This document shows, in pieces, positions 32,849 through 43,444 of a stretch of DNA of 64,000 nucleotides. Both the position numbers and the translations under genes were made by a program. The notes below the pieces were generated by a model, which worked only from the letters and a program-made list of their open reading frames with translations, was not told where the DNA came from and ran no database searches. Source of the DNA: Jeotgalicoccus marinus DSM 19772 (GTDB lineage: Bacteria; Bacillota; Bacilli; Staphylococcales; Salinicoccaceae); NCBI RefSeq assembly GCF_000425825.1, contig NZ_AUEE01000007.1:62001-126000 (forward strand), in the 5' to 3' direction. The stretch's first letter is position 1; each line of letters opens with the position of its first letter.

Positions 32849-33448
32849 CTATTCTTCAGAATCTTCACCAGACTCTTCTGATTCAGCAGAATCTACTGCA
32901 GAGAAGTCAAGTTCTAGCGTTTCGTCAAGTTCTTCTGTTTCCTCTAACGGGTTTTCTCTAGCCTGAAGGTGAGTGTCCATCTCGGGATCGAGTGGTCCAT
33001 ATACAACAACAGCAGTCGAAGATTCCCCTGCATCCACTAATTCTGAACTTGCTGCCTTACCTTCATCGAACTCGCTGCCATCTTCTAAATCCATTGTTAA
33101 GTTATCTGTCGGTGCTTCACCTGCATCACTAAGTTGCCTAACAGCTAAGTCTAAACTGAATGATTCAGAAGGTGTTACAGCATTATCGGTTGTATTTTCA
33201 AAATCAAATTCGACGGCAACTGCAGGTACAGACGTTTCATTACCTTCTTCGTCTGTTGATGGTACTTCAACGACTGTAAAGTTGTTGAAAGTGTAGTCAC
33301 CATTTGCCCCTGAATACGAAAGTGAATCTTCGCTCGCTTCTTCTGTGCCTTCGTTGTCCGCTTGATCTTCTTCAGTAGCATTACCACATGCAGCAAGTGC
33401 TAGTGTTAACGCCATACCTCCCATAATAAATGGTTTTTTAAAGTCCAT
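32849..33448 (-). CDS. Lipoprotein with DUF5067-like domain
   Basis: 199 residues. Basic n-region, hydrophobic helix and lipobox LAAC (Cys about residue 21) direct lipid attachment to the outer face of the membrane. An acidic linker precedes a beta domain (YTFNNFTVVEVP, then AVAVEFDFENTTDNAVTP), the pattern of DUF5067 proteins. The C-terminus is strongly acidic (Glu/Asp/Ser), which is common in salt-tolerant staphylococcal relatives. Role unknown. Confidence 0.88.
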   Translation of the reverse strand: MDFKKPFIMGGMALTLALAACGNATEEDQADNEGTEEASEDSLSYSGANGDYTFNNFTVVEVPSTDEEGNETSVPAVAVEFDFENTTDNAVTPSESFSLDLAVRQLSDAGEAPTDNLTMDLEDGSEFDEGKAASSELVDAGESSTAVVVYGPLDPEMDTHLQARENPLEETEELDETLELDFSAVDSAESEESGEDSEE

Positions 33449-33523
33449 TATAAATCCCCCTAAGTTTGATTACTCAACTTCAATTATATAGAATTTTTTG
33501 TTAAATACAATTTCTAATTGAAA

Positions 33524-34441
33524 TTATATTCCAGTTAAGCCATAAATGATAAGGCCTATTGTCATAAGTAGCCCCATCACTGTGTTTAATTTACCCATTG
33601 AAGCCATTGCTGGAATCAATTCGACAGGGGTATTCCCTTTTTTCATCAGCATAATTGTTTTTATGGCTAAGGGAATTGATAGAAGAGGAATGAGTAGAAA
33701 TACTGACCCCATATCTGTGAAAAATGCCATATAAATTAAGAATAAGTATGAAAATAGTAACAACACGGCTGCAGTCGCTACAGCAAATGGTTTACCGACT
33801 AATATCACATATGTTTTTCGTCCGCTCTCCTTATCTTTCTTACGGTCCCGAATATTATTCGCCATATTCAAAAGACCGATAGTGATTGCTGATGGTATTG
33901 ACATCAGTAGTGGGAAGACATGAAGTGTACCAGTATGGATATAAAAGGTAATCATTATGATAACTGTTCCCATGAAAAATCCGGCAAATATTTCACCGAA
34001 AGGCGTCCAAGATATTGGAATAGGCCCGCCTGTATAGAGGTAACCGATCGCCATAGAAATCGCACCAACTAAGAGAATCCAAAAGGAAGAATTAATCGTG
34101 ATGATTATGCCTAGTATCCCAGCGATTACATAAAAGCTAATCGCAATAGACAAGACAAGCTTCGGGCTCATGCCATTTCTGACAATGGCACCAGCAATAC
34201 CAACAGACTCATGGGAATCGAGACCACGTTTAAAGTCGTAGTACTCGTTGAACATATTCGTTGCAGACTGAATTAACAAAGTTGCAATTAACATGAGAAA
34301 GAACATGGTCCAGCGAATATCACTGAACAACATGACACTCGCCGTACCAATAAAGACCGGAACAAAACTTGCTGTTAATGTATGAGGTCGCGTTAGCATT
34401 AAATATTTTTTAATTCCTGTATGAACAGTAGCTTCTTGCAT
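33524..34441 (-). CDS. menA: 1,4-dihydroxy-2-naphthoate polyprenyltransferase
   Basis: 305 residues, eight to nine membrane helices. UbiA-type Asp-rich motifs: NMFNEYYDFKRGLD (about 63-76) and NNIRDRKKDKESGRKT (about 195-210). It joins DHNA to a polyprenyl chain, the membrane step of menaquinone synthesis. It is divergent from menF, as in staphylococci. Confidence 0.95.
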   Translation of the reverse strand: MQEATVHTGIKKYLMLTRPHTLTASFVPVFIGTASVMLFSDIRWTMFFLMLIATLLIQSATNMFNEYYDFKRGLDSHESVGIAGAIVRNGMSPKLVLSIAISFYVIAGILGIIITINSSFWILLVGAISMAIGYLYTGGPIPISWTPFGEIFAGFFMGTVIIMITFYIHTGTLHVFPLLMSIPSAITIGLLNMANNIRDRKKDKESGRKTYVILVGKPFAVATAAVLLLFSYLFLIYMAFFTDMGSVFLLIPLLSIPLAIKTIMLMKKGNTPVELIPAMASMGKLNTVMGLLMTIGLIIYGLTGI

Positions 34442-34557
34442 GACTTTCTCCTTTAAAACATGATGTGCTTAATTTTATCATATTTAAGTCTTGTCCATAC
34501 ACACAGTCGTTAAAAAATGATAAAATGAAACTAATTATATTGAAGGTAGTGTGACTC

Positions 34558-35952
34558 ATGAAATTAGAATCGTCTAAAACTTTTATAGAGCAGATCACTT
34601 TGGATTCTGATCGTCAGTATTTAACTTTGCATCTCCCTATAAATGAATATCAAATCGACGAAGAGCAAATTTTTACTTATTTCAAGGAATCCAAGGGCTC
34701 ACGCTATTGGTTTAGGTCAAAAGATAATACATATAATACGATTGGCATTAATTATATAGATAGTATCTGGAGAGATCGATTTAATCCAATTGCTCTACAG
34801 GAAAGTAAACAAAAATTATTTTCAAATATTCAAATGGAACCACTTGCAGATTACTTAAAATCAAAATTGAACTTGTTTGGTGGCACACTGTTTGATGATA
34901 AGGATACTACGGATGAGTGGAATGAGTTTAGAATGGTCGAATTCCATTTACCAGAATGGCAATTTGATTTAAAAAATCAAGAATTATTTTTAACACGCTT
35001 AAAATCTACGGCTAATTTAAATGAGTTAATTGAAGAAATAGATGAAGTCTTATCTTCTATAGAAGCGATTGAGTTAGTGGATAAGGATAAGCCAGTAGTT
35101 AAAAGTATGAGAGACATCTTCCCTAAAGAGTGGAAGGAATTAGTTGATGAGGCAATTGAAAAACTGGATGGTGACTTTAAAAAAGTCGTGCTTGCTAGGC
35201 AAAAATTAATCAGATTTGAGTCTAAAGCAAAACGCTTGTATTTAATAAGGCGTTTAAAAGACGAGGCAGATACGTACACGATATATTATGAAAAAGGGAA
35301 GTCGACCTTTGTATCTAAGACACCTGAAAAATTGTTTTCAATTTATGGTGAAGAATTAAGTACAAATGCGATTGCTGGTTCTATAGAAAGACTCGTTGAT
35401 CCTGACGAAAACGATGAACACAAGGACTTCTTATTACAAGATGAGAAAAATCTTTTTGAACACAAAGTTGTTAGAGAGTCTATCATCAATGATATTGCAC
35501 CATTTTCTGATGGTTTAAACTATACTAAGAAACCACAGCTATTAGAAAATAAATATATTTATCATTTGTATACACCGATTCAGGCGATGTTGAATAGTGA
35601 AGCTGATGAATTTAAAATATTAAAACAAATTCATCCAACACCAGCAGTCGGTGGACTACCAAAAGAGAAAGCAAGAGAATATATCAAGGAAAATGAATAC
35701 GGTACAAGAGGTTTATACGCAGCCCCACTTGGCCTCATTCATCAAGATAAGGAATGTGAATTTGCCGTAGGCTTAAGATCTATGTTGATTTCAGCGAGTA
35801 GTGCAACCTTGTTTGCAGGATGTGGAATCGTTAAAGGTTCTGATGCAGAAGCTGAATTTCAAGAAACGGAAATCAAGTTCACACCGATGTTAAACGTCCT
35901 GGAGGCGACTACTAATGACTTATACAAACGCACTAACAGCGCAAACGTTTAA
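34558..35952 (+). CDS. menF: Isochorismate synthase MenF
   Basis: 464 residues. Chorismate-binding signature in the C-terminal half: STNAIAGSIER, HPTPAVGGLPKEKA, and RGLYAAPLG. It converts chorismate to isochorismate, the first step toward menaquinone. The N-terminal 180 residues are variable. Its end overlaps menD by 38 bases. Confidence 0.95.
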   Translation: MKLESSKTFIEQITLDSDRQYLTLHLPINEYQIDEEQIFTYFKESKGSRYWFRSKDNTYNTIGINYIDSIWRDRFNPIALQESKQKLFSNIQMEPLADYLKSKLNLFGGTLFDDKDTTDEWNEFRMVEFHLPEWQFDLKNQELFLTRLKSTANLNELIEEIDEVLSSIEAIELVDKDKPVVKSMRDIFPKEWKELVDEAIEKLDGDFKKVVLARQKLIRFESKAKRLYLIRRLKDEADTYTIYYEKGKSTFVSKTPEKLFSIYGEELSTNAIAGSIERLVDPDENDEHKDFLLQDEKNLFEHKVVRESIINDIAPFSDGLNYTKKPQLLENKYIYHLYTPIQAMLNSEADEFKILKQIHPTPAVGGLPKEKAREYIKENEYGTRGLYAAPLGLIHQDKECEFAVGLRSMLISASSATLFAGCGIVKGSDAEAEFQETEIKFTPMLNVLEATTNDLYKRTNSANV

Positions 35953-37582
35953 TTATATTGATGCCTTATATGAATATGGCATGTCTGAAATTGTAATTAG
36001 CCCTGGGTCGAGATCAACGCCCCTGGCTATTGCTTGTGAATTACATGAACATATTAAAACTTACATTCACCCTGACGAGCGTGGTGCCGCATATTTTGCC
36101 ATTGGCTTATCTAAGAAAAAAAGACAACCTGTTGGCATCTTATGTACATCAGGTACGGCAGCTGCGAACTATACACCAGCAGTCAGTGAAGCGGGACTCA
36201 GCCACATACCATTGATTGTGATTACTTCAGATCGTCCAGCTGAACTTAAAAATGTAGGGGCGCCTCAAGCGATTAATCAAAATGGTATGTTTAGTAATTT
36301 TGTTCGCTACCAAACTGAATTACCAGTTGCAGATGATCATGATTCTGCGCTTAGTTTGATTGAAGACAAGGTGCTACAAGCGAGTCAGTACTTTACTGGT
36401 GTAAACATGGGACCAGTACACTTTAATATTCCAATTAGAGAACCTATTATGCCTGACGTCGAGCAGTTGGTGCATTTTCATAGAAAACAAAAGGATATAA
36501 GTGCACCGTTAACCGTTCCTAGGAATATTGAACGATTAAATGGTCAAGGACTTGTGTTGATAGGAGAAACTGCAGAGGATTTGACTGAATTATTACCGCT
36601 ACTAAATTCAAAAAATTTAACTGTAATCTGTGATCCTAGACAAAATATAAGAACAAAACTTGATAAGACAATAGTCAACCACGATATGATCTTTTCACAT
36701 TTAACGGAGTCCTTTAAGGCATACATTGATGAATCAGCGGATTTTATTATTAGAATTGGTGAACCGGTAACATCTAAATTAACAAATAATTTTTTAAAAT
36801 GGACATCACTCCCACAATTCCTCATCAGTGAATTTCAAGATATTAAACCGTTTCCTAAGACACCAGATGTCACTTATTATGGAACGGTTTGTGAAATTTT
36901 ACCAAGGTTAGTAGAGCCAACAAATCAAGCTGATTTAAGCAAGCAGTTTGAAGCCTTATCTAATGAAATTAGTCAGTGTGTAGATAAGCACATCAATCAA
37001 TACGATGATGAAGGTCGATATGTCTATGATATAATTCAAGGCACGAATGAAGAAAGAACATTCTTCTTATCTAGCAGTATGCCGATTCGAGATTTTGAGC
37101 GCTATGACACGCCTGTTAAGCATGATGTTTTTTCTAACCGAGGTGCGAATGGTATCGATGGTGTGATTTCAACTGCCTTAGGTTTGGCTACAAAAGAAAA
37201 AGTGACTATGCTCATTGGTGATGTATCTATGAACCATGACTTGAATAGTTTATTGATGGCTAAATTAGAAAATATTGATTTTACAATTATTGTTTTTAAT
37301 AACAATGGTGGTAATATATTCTCGTATTTACCGCAGTATAGTCATAAGCCACACTTTGAGAGATTATTTGGAACACCATTAGATTTAAATTTTGAACATG
37401 CTGCTAAATTATATGATTACGAATATAATCGAATAAATTCTATTGAAGCACTGTCTAGTGACATGCTAAACAGGGACGGTCGTCAGTTGATAGAAATCAT
37501 GACAGATCGTCAATATAACCTAGATAGTCACAATCGTCTTAAAGCTGAAATAAAGCAGTTGGTGACAGATTTTGAAGCTTAA
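35915..37582 (+). CDS. menD: SEPHCHC synthase MenD
   Basis: 555 residues, start after CTGGAGG. Thiamine-diphosphate enzyme: SPGSRSTPLAIA near the N-terminus, GDVSMNHDLNSLL and NNNGGNIFSYLPQ at the ThDP/metal site. It adds 2-oxoglutarate-derived succinic semialdehyde to isochorismate. The gene overlaps both menF and menH, so translation of the set is coupled. Confidence 0.96.
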   Translation: MTYTNALTAQTFNYIDALYEYGMSEIVISPGSRSTPLAIACELHEHIKTYIHPDERGAAYFAIGLSKKKRQPVGILCTSGTAAANYTPAVSEAGLSHIPLIVITSDRPAELKNVGAPQAINQNGMFSNFVRYQTELPVADDHDSALSLIEDKVLQASQYFTGVNMGPVHFNIPIREPIMPDVEQLVHFHRKQKDISAPLTVPRNIERLNGQGLVLIGETAEDLTELLPLLNSKNLTVICDPRQNIRTKLDKTIVNHDMIFSHLTESFKAYIDESADFIIRIGEPVTSKLTNNFLKWTSLPQFLISEFQDIKPFPKTPDVTYYGTVCEILPRLVEPTNQADLSKQFEALSNEISQCVDKHINQYDDEGRYVYDIIQGTNEERTFFLSSSMPIRDFERYDTPVKHDVFSNRGANGIDGVISTALGLATKEKVTMLIGDVSMNHDLNSLLMAKLENIDFTIIVFNNNGGNIFSYLPQYSHKPHFERLFGTPLDLNFEHAAKLYDYEYNRINSIEALSSDMLNRDGRQLIEIMTDRQYNLDSHNRLKAEIKQLVTDFEA

Positions 37583-38363
37583 TTATGAGTATTTAGATCA
37601 TAATCAGAGTCAAACGATTATTTTATTACATGGGTTTTTATCGACAAGTAATAGTATGAAAAAGATTGCTGAATCCTTAAGTGATATTAGAAATGTTATT
37701 TTAGTAGATTTACCAGGTTTCGCAGGTACAAAGAGTGTGGGCATTTCCTATACTATGAAGGATATCGCAAGTGGACTGGATGACATTATTAACGAATTAA
37801 ATCTTAATCGGGTCGACATATTTGGTTATTCGATGGGTGGTAGAGTGGCGCTTGCCTTTACAGTTTTACAGCCTGATAGTGTTGAACTCCTGATTTTAGA
37901 AAGTGCCTCAGCAGGTATAAAGGATGAGGCAAATAGAGTGAATAGACAACAGATTGATAAAGACCGACATGATAAGATGATTGAGAACTATCAGATGTTT
38001 TTAAAGGACTGGCAAGCACTGCCTCTGTTTAATAGTCAACAACATATAGATCCAGACATTTTAAATCAACAGCAAAGTGAACGACAAAGCCTAAATCCAT
38101 CGGAAGCAGCAGATAGCCTACTCAAGTATGGTACCGGAGTCCAAGACTCCTACTGGGATGATATAAAAAGCATCTATCAACCGGTCTTATTAATGGTAGG
38201 GCAAGAGGATGAGAAGTTCGTCTCTATAGGTAAAACGATGTCACAGCTTATAAAAAGTGCTAAACTAGAAATAGTAGAATCTTGTGGACATAATATACAT
38301 CTAGAATCATTTGATGTCTTCATTAAAATACTGAAAGCTTATTTACAGGAGGAAAATTCATGA
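37572..38363 (+). CDS. menH: SHCHC synthase MenH
   Basis: 263 residues, TTG start inside menD (11-base overlap) with GGTGA upstream. Alpha/beta hydrolase fold: LLHGFLST oxyanion region, GYSMGGR nucleophile elbow, acid near MVGQEDEKF, and His in [10 protein letters not shown]. It eliminates pyruvate from the MenD product. Shares ATGA with menB. Confidence 0.93.
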   Translation: MKLNYEYLDHNQSQTIILLHGFLSTSNSMKKIAESLSDIRNVILVDLPGFAGTKSVGISYTMKDIASGLDDIINELNLNRVDIFGYSMGGRVALAFTVLQPDSVELLILESASAGIKDEANRVNRQQIDKDRHDKMIENYQMFLKDWQALPLFNSQQHIDPDILNQQQSERQSLNPSEAADSLLKYGTGVQDSYWDDIKSIYQPVLLMVGQEDEKFVSIGKTMSQLIKSAKLEIVESCGHNIHLESFDVFIKILKAYLQEENS

Positions 38364-39178
38364 CTAGAGTTTGGGAAACAATTAAAGAATATACTGAGAT
38401 TAAATATGAATATTATAACGGTATTGGTAAGGTTACGATAAACCGTCCGGAAGTACATAACGCGTTTACACCGGATACAGTGCAACAAATGATTGATGCC
38501 TTTACACGTGCAAGAGACGATCAAAGAATTTCTGTGATCGTTTTAACTGGTGAAGGGGACAAAGCCTTCTGTTCAGGTGGAGACCAGAAGAAACGTGGTC
38601 ACGGTGGCTACGTTGGGACAGACGAAGTGCCCCGTCTAAATGTACTTGACCTACAAAGACTTATCCGTATCATTCCTAAACCAGTCATTGCCATGGTTGC
38701 AGGTTGGTCAATTGGTGGCGGTAACGTACTTCAAGTGGTCTGTGACTTAACAATTGCTGCGGATAATGCAAGATTTGGTCAGACAGGACCTAAAGTAGGA
38801 TCATTTGATGCTGGTTATGGTTCCGGCTACTTAGCAAGAATCGTCGGTCATAAGAAAGCACGTGAAATCTGGTACCTATGCCGTCAATACGATGCACAAG
38901 AAGCACTCGATATGGGCTTAGTCAATACGGTTGTACCGCTAGAACGATTAGAAGATGAAACAGTGGAGTGGTGTGAAGATATTATGAAACATTCACCAAC
39001 TGCCTTACGTTTCTTAAAAGCAGCAATGAATGCAGACACAGATGGACTCGCAGGTTTACAGCAGTTCGCTGGAGATGCAACATTACTTTACTACACAACA
39101 GATGAAGCGAAAGAAGGCCGCGATGCGTTCAAAGAAAAACGAAATCCTGACTTCGATCAATTCCCTAAATTCCCATAA
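38360..39178 (+). CDS. menB: 1,4-dihydroxy-2-naphthoyl-CoA synthase
   Basis: 272 residues, ATG after AGGAGGA. Crotonase fold with the MenB hallmarks: [20 protein letters not shown] (oxyanion Gly), [21 protein letters not shown], and C-terminal [18 protein letters not shown]. It closes the naphthoate ring from OSB-CoA. Confidence 0.97.
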   Translation: MTRVWETIKEYTEIKYEYYNGIGKVTINRPEVHNAFTPDTVQQMIDAFTRARDDQRISVIVLTGEGDKAFCSGGDQKKRGHGGYVGTDEVPRLNVLDLQRLIRIIPKPVIAMVAGWSIGGGNVLQVVCDLTIAADNARFGQTGPKVGSFDAGYGSGYLARIVGHKKAREIWYLCRQYDAQEALDMGLVNTVVPLERLEDETVEWCEDIMKHSPTALRFLKAAMNADTDGLAGLQQFAGDATLLYYTTDEAKEGRDAFKEKRNPDFDQFPKFP

Positions 39179-39196
39179 AGTTTATAGTAAAATCTA

Positions 39197-39221
39197 ACAC
39201 CCGTCTCTGATGGGTGTTTTT
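39197..39221 (+). terminator. Terminator between menB and menE
   Basis: ACACCC and GGGTGT pair around GTCTCTGAT, then a T-run. Probably partial, since menE follows after 12 bases. Confidence 0.65.
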
Positions 39222-39233
39222 GAGGTGATTTAA

Positions 39234-40643
39234 ATGTCATATAAATGGCTAGAATCTGCTATGTTGGAAAATCCAGACAAGCTAGCGGTTAAATATAAAG
39301 ATAAGACTTTAAACTACAGACAGTTATATATGAAATCACATGAGTTGTCGACTCACCTAGAAACTTTAAATCAAAAAAGAGTCGGGCTTTTAATCGATAA
39401 CTCTTTGGACTCAGTGATTCTAATACATGGTCTAATGTTACATGGTGTAGAAATGGTATTATTAAATACACGTTTAACTGGTCATGAAATTAGATCACAG
39501 CTTGATGATGTCGTTGTTGATACAGTCATTACGACAATTCAAGCTGAGATACCCGATACTAAAATAATTCATTTTGATGAGCTGTATGACTTGCCATCAG
39601 CAACTGCAATGGTGAATCAACCAGATGCGGATGATATATTATCCATTATGTTTACTTCAGGTACCACAGGGCGTTCAAAAGCGGTCCCACAAACCTATGG
39701 AAATCACCAGGCATCACATAATAATTGCCAGAATGAAATGAATTATAATGAAGACAGTGTATGGATGATGGTCAATCCAATTTTTCATATTTCAGGATTG
39801 TCAGTTATGTTTAGAACTGTAATGAGTCAAAGTACTTTAATTTTAGTTAATAAATTTGACCCTGAATCTGTGTGGTCAATCTTAGAAAATGAAAAAGTTA
39901 GCCATACTTCAATGGTTCCTGTGATGCTAAAACGCTTATTAAAATTTAAAGGTAAACACTGCCTTGAAGGCATACTGTTAGGTGGGGCGAGTACAACACC
40001 TAAATTGTTAAAAACAGCAATCGACCAAGGATTACCTGTCTATAATTCATTTGGTATGACTGAAACTTGCTCTCAGATTGTTCAAATATCCTCCAATGAC
40101 AAAAACATTCTAAATGGTACAGTGGGGAATATTCATACTACTGCGACTAAAATCAAGCTAGATGAATCAACCCATGAACTCCTAATTAAAGGAGACTCTG
40201 TCGTTAAAGAATACTTAAATGCAGATATGAATCATACAGATGGATATTTCAATACAGGAGACGTCGCGAGTATTGACGATGACGGATACATTTATATTCT
40301 TGATCGTCGTAATGATTTAATTATTAGTGGTGGCGAGAACATTTATCCGAAAGAAATAGAAGATGTTGTCTATATGCTTGATGAAGTGAATCGCTGTGTG
40401 GTTATTAAAAAAGATGATGACGAGTGGGGGCAGGTTCCCGTTTTACTTTTAGAAGAACCTGTAGATAAGCCCCGTCTATTAAATCATCTTTATGAGCATT
40501 TAGCGAAGTATAAAATTCCAAGAGAAATACACTATGTTGATGAGATTAAATTAACATCAACTGGAAAGATATCTAGAACAATTAATAGAAATATGTTTCT
40601 AGACCTAGATGAAAAGGTATTGAAAGATGATACTAAGATTTAG
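39234..40643 (+). CDS. menE: o-succinylbenzoate-CoA ligase
   Basis: 469 residues. ANL adenylating enzyme: [19 protein letters not shown] (P-loop-like), [40 protein letters not shown] and catalytic Lys in LTSTGKISR. It activates o-succinylbenzoate with CoA for MenB. GAGGTGATT precedes the ATG. The gene overlaps the convergent yidD by 11 bases. menC, usually next to menE in staphylococci, is absent from the window. Confidence 0.93.
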   Translation: MSYKWLESAMLENPDKLAVKYKDKTLNYRQLYMKSHELSTHLETLNQKRVGLLIDNSLDSVILIHGLMLHGVEMVLLNTRLTGHEIRSQLDDVVVDTVITTIQAEIPDTKIIHFDELYDLPSATAMVNQPDADDILSIMFTSGTTGRSKAVPQTYGNHQASHNNCQNEMNYNEDSVWMMVNPIFHISGLSVMFRTVMSQSTLILVNKFDPESVWSILENEKVSHTSMVPVMLKRLLKFKGKHCLEGILLGGASTTPKLLKTAIDQGLPVYNSFGMTETCSQIVQISSNDKNILNGTVGNIHTTATKIKLDESTHELLIKGDSVVKEYLNADMNHTDGYFNTGDVASIDDDGYIYILDRRNDLIISGGENIYPKEIEDVVYMLDEVNRCVVIKKDDDEWGQVPVLLLEEPVDKPRLLNHLYEHLAKYKIPREIHYVDEIKLTSTGKISRTINRNMFLDLDEKVLKDDTKI

Positions 40644-40872
40644 ATTTTTTCTTCTTTGTATTTACTGGTACCGGATCGAACCCACCTTCATGGAAGGGAT
40701 GACATTTAAGAATACGCCTTGTTGCTAAGTACGACCCTTTGATTGCGCCATGTTCATTTATAGCATCGATTGCATAATTTGAACAAGTCGGGTAAAAACG
40801 ACAAGTTGGCGGTGACATGGGGGAAATATTTTTTTGATAGAAATGAACTGCTCTGATTAGAATTTTTTTCAT
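40633..40872 (-). CDS. yidD: Membrane protein insertion efficiency factor
   Basis: 79 residues with the full YidD pattern: [28 protein letters not shown], then [25 protein letters not shown]. The conserved Cys residues are present. It assists YidC-linked insertion at the membrane. Start supported by AAGGTGATT. Confidence 0.96.
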   Translation of the reverse strand: MKKILIRAVHFYQKNISPMSPPTCRFYPTCSNYAIDAINEHGAIKGSYLATRRILKCHPFHEGGFDPVPVNTKKKKSKS

Positions 40873-40946
40873 TAGTCAATCACCTTTTAATAGTAGTACA
40901 GTTATTGTAGGCCGATAATACGTAGACTGCAAGGGGAGGAGTTTAA

Positions 40947-41405
40947 ATGAAAACATTTAAAGACTTTAAAGGACGCGATGTTACCTTAAAATATGAGTAT
41001 GTCGATCAGACAGATCATGTGCTAATTATTCCTAAACTTAATAATCAGTTTCTGTTGACGCATCATAAAGAAAGAGGATTAGAATTTCCCGGTGGTAAAG
41101 TTGAACAAGGAGAATCACTTGTTGAAGCAGCTCAAAGAGAGCTGTATGAAGAAACAGGTGGTTTGGTAGTAAACTTACATTTCGTTGGAACATACACAGT
41201 AAATGACGGTGAAGATACCTTTAGTAAAGCCGCATTCTGTTGTAACATAGAACGCTTGGATGGACTACAAGATTATCAGGAAACACTAGGACCTAAGTTA
41301 GTCACACAAATAGAAGATATTGATGATGAAGATAAAAGCGAATTGTTAAAAGATGAATGTATTCTTCATCTATATAATGAAGTAAGAGAACATGGTTGTC
41401 AGTAA
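40947..41405 (+). CDS. ytkD: Nudix hydrolase, YtkD-like nucleoside triphosphatase
   Basis: 152 residues. A complete Nudix box is visible: GGKVEQGESLVEAAQRELYEETGG (residues about 50-73), following G-x5-E-x7-REUxEExGU. YtkD enzymes clear oxidised or excess dNTPs. Its position next to menE/pckA matches staphylococcal genomes. GGGGAGGAG precedes the ATG. Confidence 0.88.
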   Translation: MKTFKDFKGRDVTLKYEYVDQTDHVLIIPKLNNQFLLTHHKERGLEFPGGKVEQGESLVEAAQRELYEETGGLVVNLHFVGTYTVNDGEDTFSKAAFCCNIERLDGLQDYQETLGPKLVTQIEDIDDEDKSELLKDECILHLYNEVREHGCQ

Positions 41406-41407
41406 AA

Positions 41408-41446
41408 TAAACGGACCCAACAAAGAATAATTGTTGGGTCCGTTTT
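41408..41446. terminator. Bidirectional terminator between ytkD and pckA
   Basis: AAACGGACCCAACA pairs with TGTTGGGTCCGTTT; runs of A and T on either side. Confidence 0.9.
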
Positions 41447-41461
41447 GTATCTAATTATTGT

Positions 41462-43036
41462 TTAAAATCCGCCTTTAGCTGCAATTTCTGCAGATTCTTC
41501 ACCGAATTTTTTGAAGTTCTCAATGAATTGATCTTTAAGTGCTTCTGCTTTTTCATTATAAGCATCTTTTGATTCCCAAGTATTAGCAGGCGCTAAAATT
41601 TCTTCAGGAACACCTGTGACAGCAGTAGGGATAGATAATCCGAAGACATCATCTTTAACAAATTCACCAAGTTCTAATTCACCGCTGATTGCACGTCTAA
41701 CCATAGAACGAGTGTGTTTGAGATCCATACGTTTACCAACGCCGTACTCTCCGCCAGTCCATCCTGTGTTAACCAGGTAGACGTTAACATCATGCTTATC
41801 AATTAAGTCACCTAGCATATTTGCATAGACTGTTGCATGTAATGGTAGGAACGGTGAACCGAAACCTGTTGAGAATACTGGTTGTGGAGACGTGACACCA
41901 CGTTCTGTACCTGCAAGTTTCGATGTAAATCCACTCAAGAAGTGATACATTGCTTGGTCTTTAGATAACTTAGAGATAGGTGGTAATACACCAAATGCGT
42001 CTGCAGTTAGGAAGACAATTGTTTTCGGGTGACCTGCAACTGATGGAATACGTGCGTTATCGATATGGTTAAGTGGGTAAGCGGCACGTGTGTTTTCAGT
42101 TAATGCATCATCATCATAATCCGGATTACCTTCTTCATCAATAACAACATTTTCTAAAACAGAGCCAAATTTGATTGCTTCAAAAATTTCGGGCTCTTTT
42201 TCTTTTGATAGGTTGATTGTTTTAGCATAGCAACCACCTTCAATATTGAATACACCATCTTCATTCCAGCCGTGCTCATCATCACCGATTAAATCACGTT
42301 CAGGATCTGCAGAGAGCGTCGTCTTACCTGTACCAGATAGACCGAAGAATAGTGCAACGTCCTTGTTCTCACCGACATTTGCACTACAGTGCATACTCAT
42401 TACACCTTGTTCAGGTAATAAGAAGTTCATGATAGAGAAGATGGATTTCTTCATTTCTCCACCGTACTCAGTACCACCAATAAGAATAATTTTCTTCTCT
42501 AAGGAAACGAGTACAAATACTTCTGATTTTGTACCATCTACAGCAGGATCTGCTTTAAAAGTTGGTGCAGAGACAATTGTAAATTCAGCGTCGATTGCTA
42601 ATGCTTCTTCCTTAGTCTCAGGACGAATAAACATAGTTTTAGCAAACATGTTGTGCCAACTAAATTCATTAACAACTTGTAGTTTTAGTTGAGTCTGAGG
42701 ATCAGCACCAGCATAGCCATTAAAAACAAATAACTCTTCTTTTTCATTTAAGTATGTAGTCACTTTTTCAAACAAATTGTCGAATATTTCTTCAGAAATC
42801 GGTTGGTTAACTTCTCCCCAATCGACTTTATTTTCAGATACGCTATCTTTTACGACAAAACGATCTTTAGGGCTACGGCCTGTATATTCACCAGTTTGAG
42901 CACGCAGGGCACCAGTGTTTGTTAATGTAGCTTCACCACGTCGTAAAGAAGCCTCTACTAGTTCACTGTTTGATAGTTGTTTGTGTGTTGAGGATTTAGC
43001 GACTAAGTCCTCGATTAAACTCTTGTGATTAACCAT
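41462..43036 (-). CDS. pckA: Phosphoenolpyruvate carboxykinase (ATP)
   Basis: 524 residues. Kinase-1a P-loop [16 protein letters not shown] (about 235-250), the GDDEHGW metal site and [13 protein letters not shown]. It converts oxaloacetate and ATP to PEP in gluconeogenesis. GGAGGCG precedes the ATG. Divergent from metK, as in S. aureus; the promoter region on this strand contains TATACT but no clear operator was recognised. Confidence 0.97.
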   Translation of the reverse strand: MVNHKSLIEDLVAKSSTHKQLSNSELVEASLRRGEATLTNTGALRAQTGEYTGRSPKDRFVVKDSVSENKVDWGEVNQPISEEIFDNLFEKVTTYLNEKEELFVFNGYAGADPQTQLKLQVVNEFSWHNMFAKTMFIRPETKEEALAIDAEFTIVSAPTFKADPAVDGTKSEVFVLVSLEKKIILIGGTEYGGEMKKSIFSIMNFLLPEQGVMSMHCSANVGENKDVALFFGLSGTGKTTLSADPERDLIGDDEHGWNEDGVFNIEGGCYAKTINLSKEKEPEIFEAIKFGSVLENVVIDEEGNPDYDDDALTENTRAAYPLNHIDNARIPSVAGHPKTIVFLTADAFGVLPPISKLSKDQAMYHFLSGFTSKLAGTERGVTSPQPVFSTGFGSPFLPLHATVYANMLGDLIDKHDVNVYLVNTGWTGGEYGVGKRMDLKHTRSMVRRAISGELELGEFVKDDVFGLSIPTAVTGVPEEILAPANTWESKDAYNEKAEALKDQFIENFKKFGEESAEIAAKGGF

Positions 43037-43204
43037 GATTCGCCTCCAAAAATATTTGAATTAAAACGCATTATTTAGAAATTAGTATAACACATTACTT
43101 TTTACGATAACACTATAATAAGAGTACATCTATAAGTAATGATGCACATTTCTAATTTAAGAAATAAATTTAACTTATTATATTAGTTTGATTTGGTCTA
43201 AATC

Positions 43205-43233
43205 TTGATTATCACATATCAATATTGTAATAT
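43205..43233 (+). promoter_or_regulatory. Promoter of metK leader
   Basis: TTGATT (43205-43210) and TAATAT (43228-43233) with 17-bp spacing, ending about 14 bp before the S-box. Confidence 0.6.
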
Positions 43234-43246
43234 ATAGCTAAGTTAT

Positions 43247-43403
43247 CTCTTATCAAGAGGTGGTGGAGGGATCAAACCCTGTGAAGCCAGAGCAACCTCC
43301 TTTTCAAGAAAGGTGCTAAAGAATGCAGAGTAATTCTGAGCGATAAGGGAAAAGGGCGAGCCTTTTTCTCTATGTTTATGTGGAGAATAAGGCTTTATTT
43401 TTT
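43247..43403 (+). promoter_or_regulatory. SAM-I riboswitch (S-box) with terminator, controlling metK
   Basis: P1 strands CTTATC (43249-43254) and GATAAG (43342-43347) enclose the S-box core: AGAGGTGGTGGAGGGA, CCCTGTGAAGCC, GCAACCTCC and AAGGTGCTAAA. The expression platform is an AGCCTTTTTCTC/GAGAATAAGGCT hairpin (43360-43395) with a T-run. SAM stabilises the aptamer and terminates metK transcription. Confidence 0.97.
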
Positions 43404-43444
43404 GCTTTAGGAGATAGCTAATTTAGCTATAAAGGAGAATTTTA

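Noticed and set aside
42246-42692. 148-codon plus-strand frame inside pckA
   Set aside because: Complement of a conserved enzyme gene; composition Ser/Pro-rich, no ribosome site.
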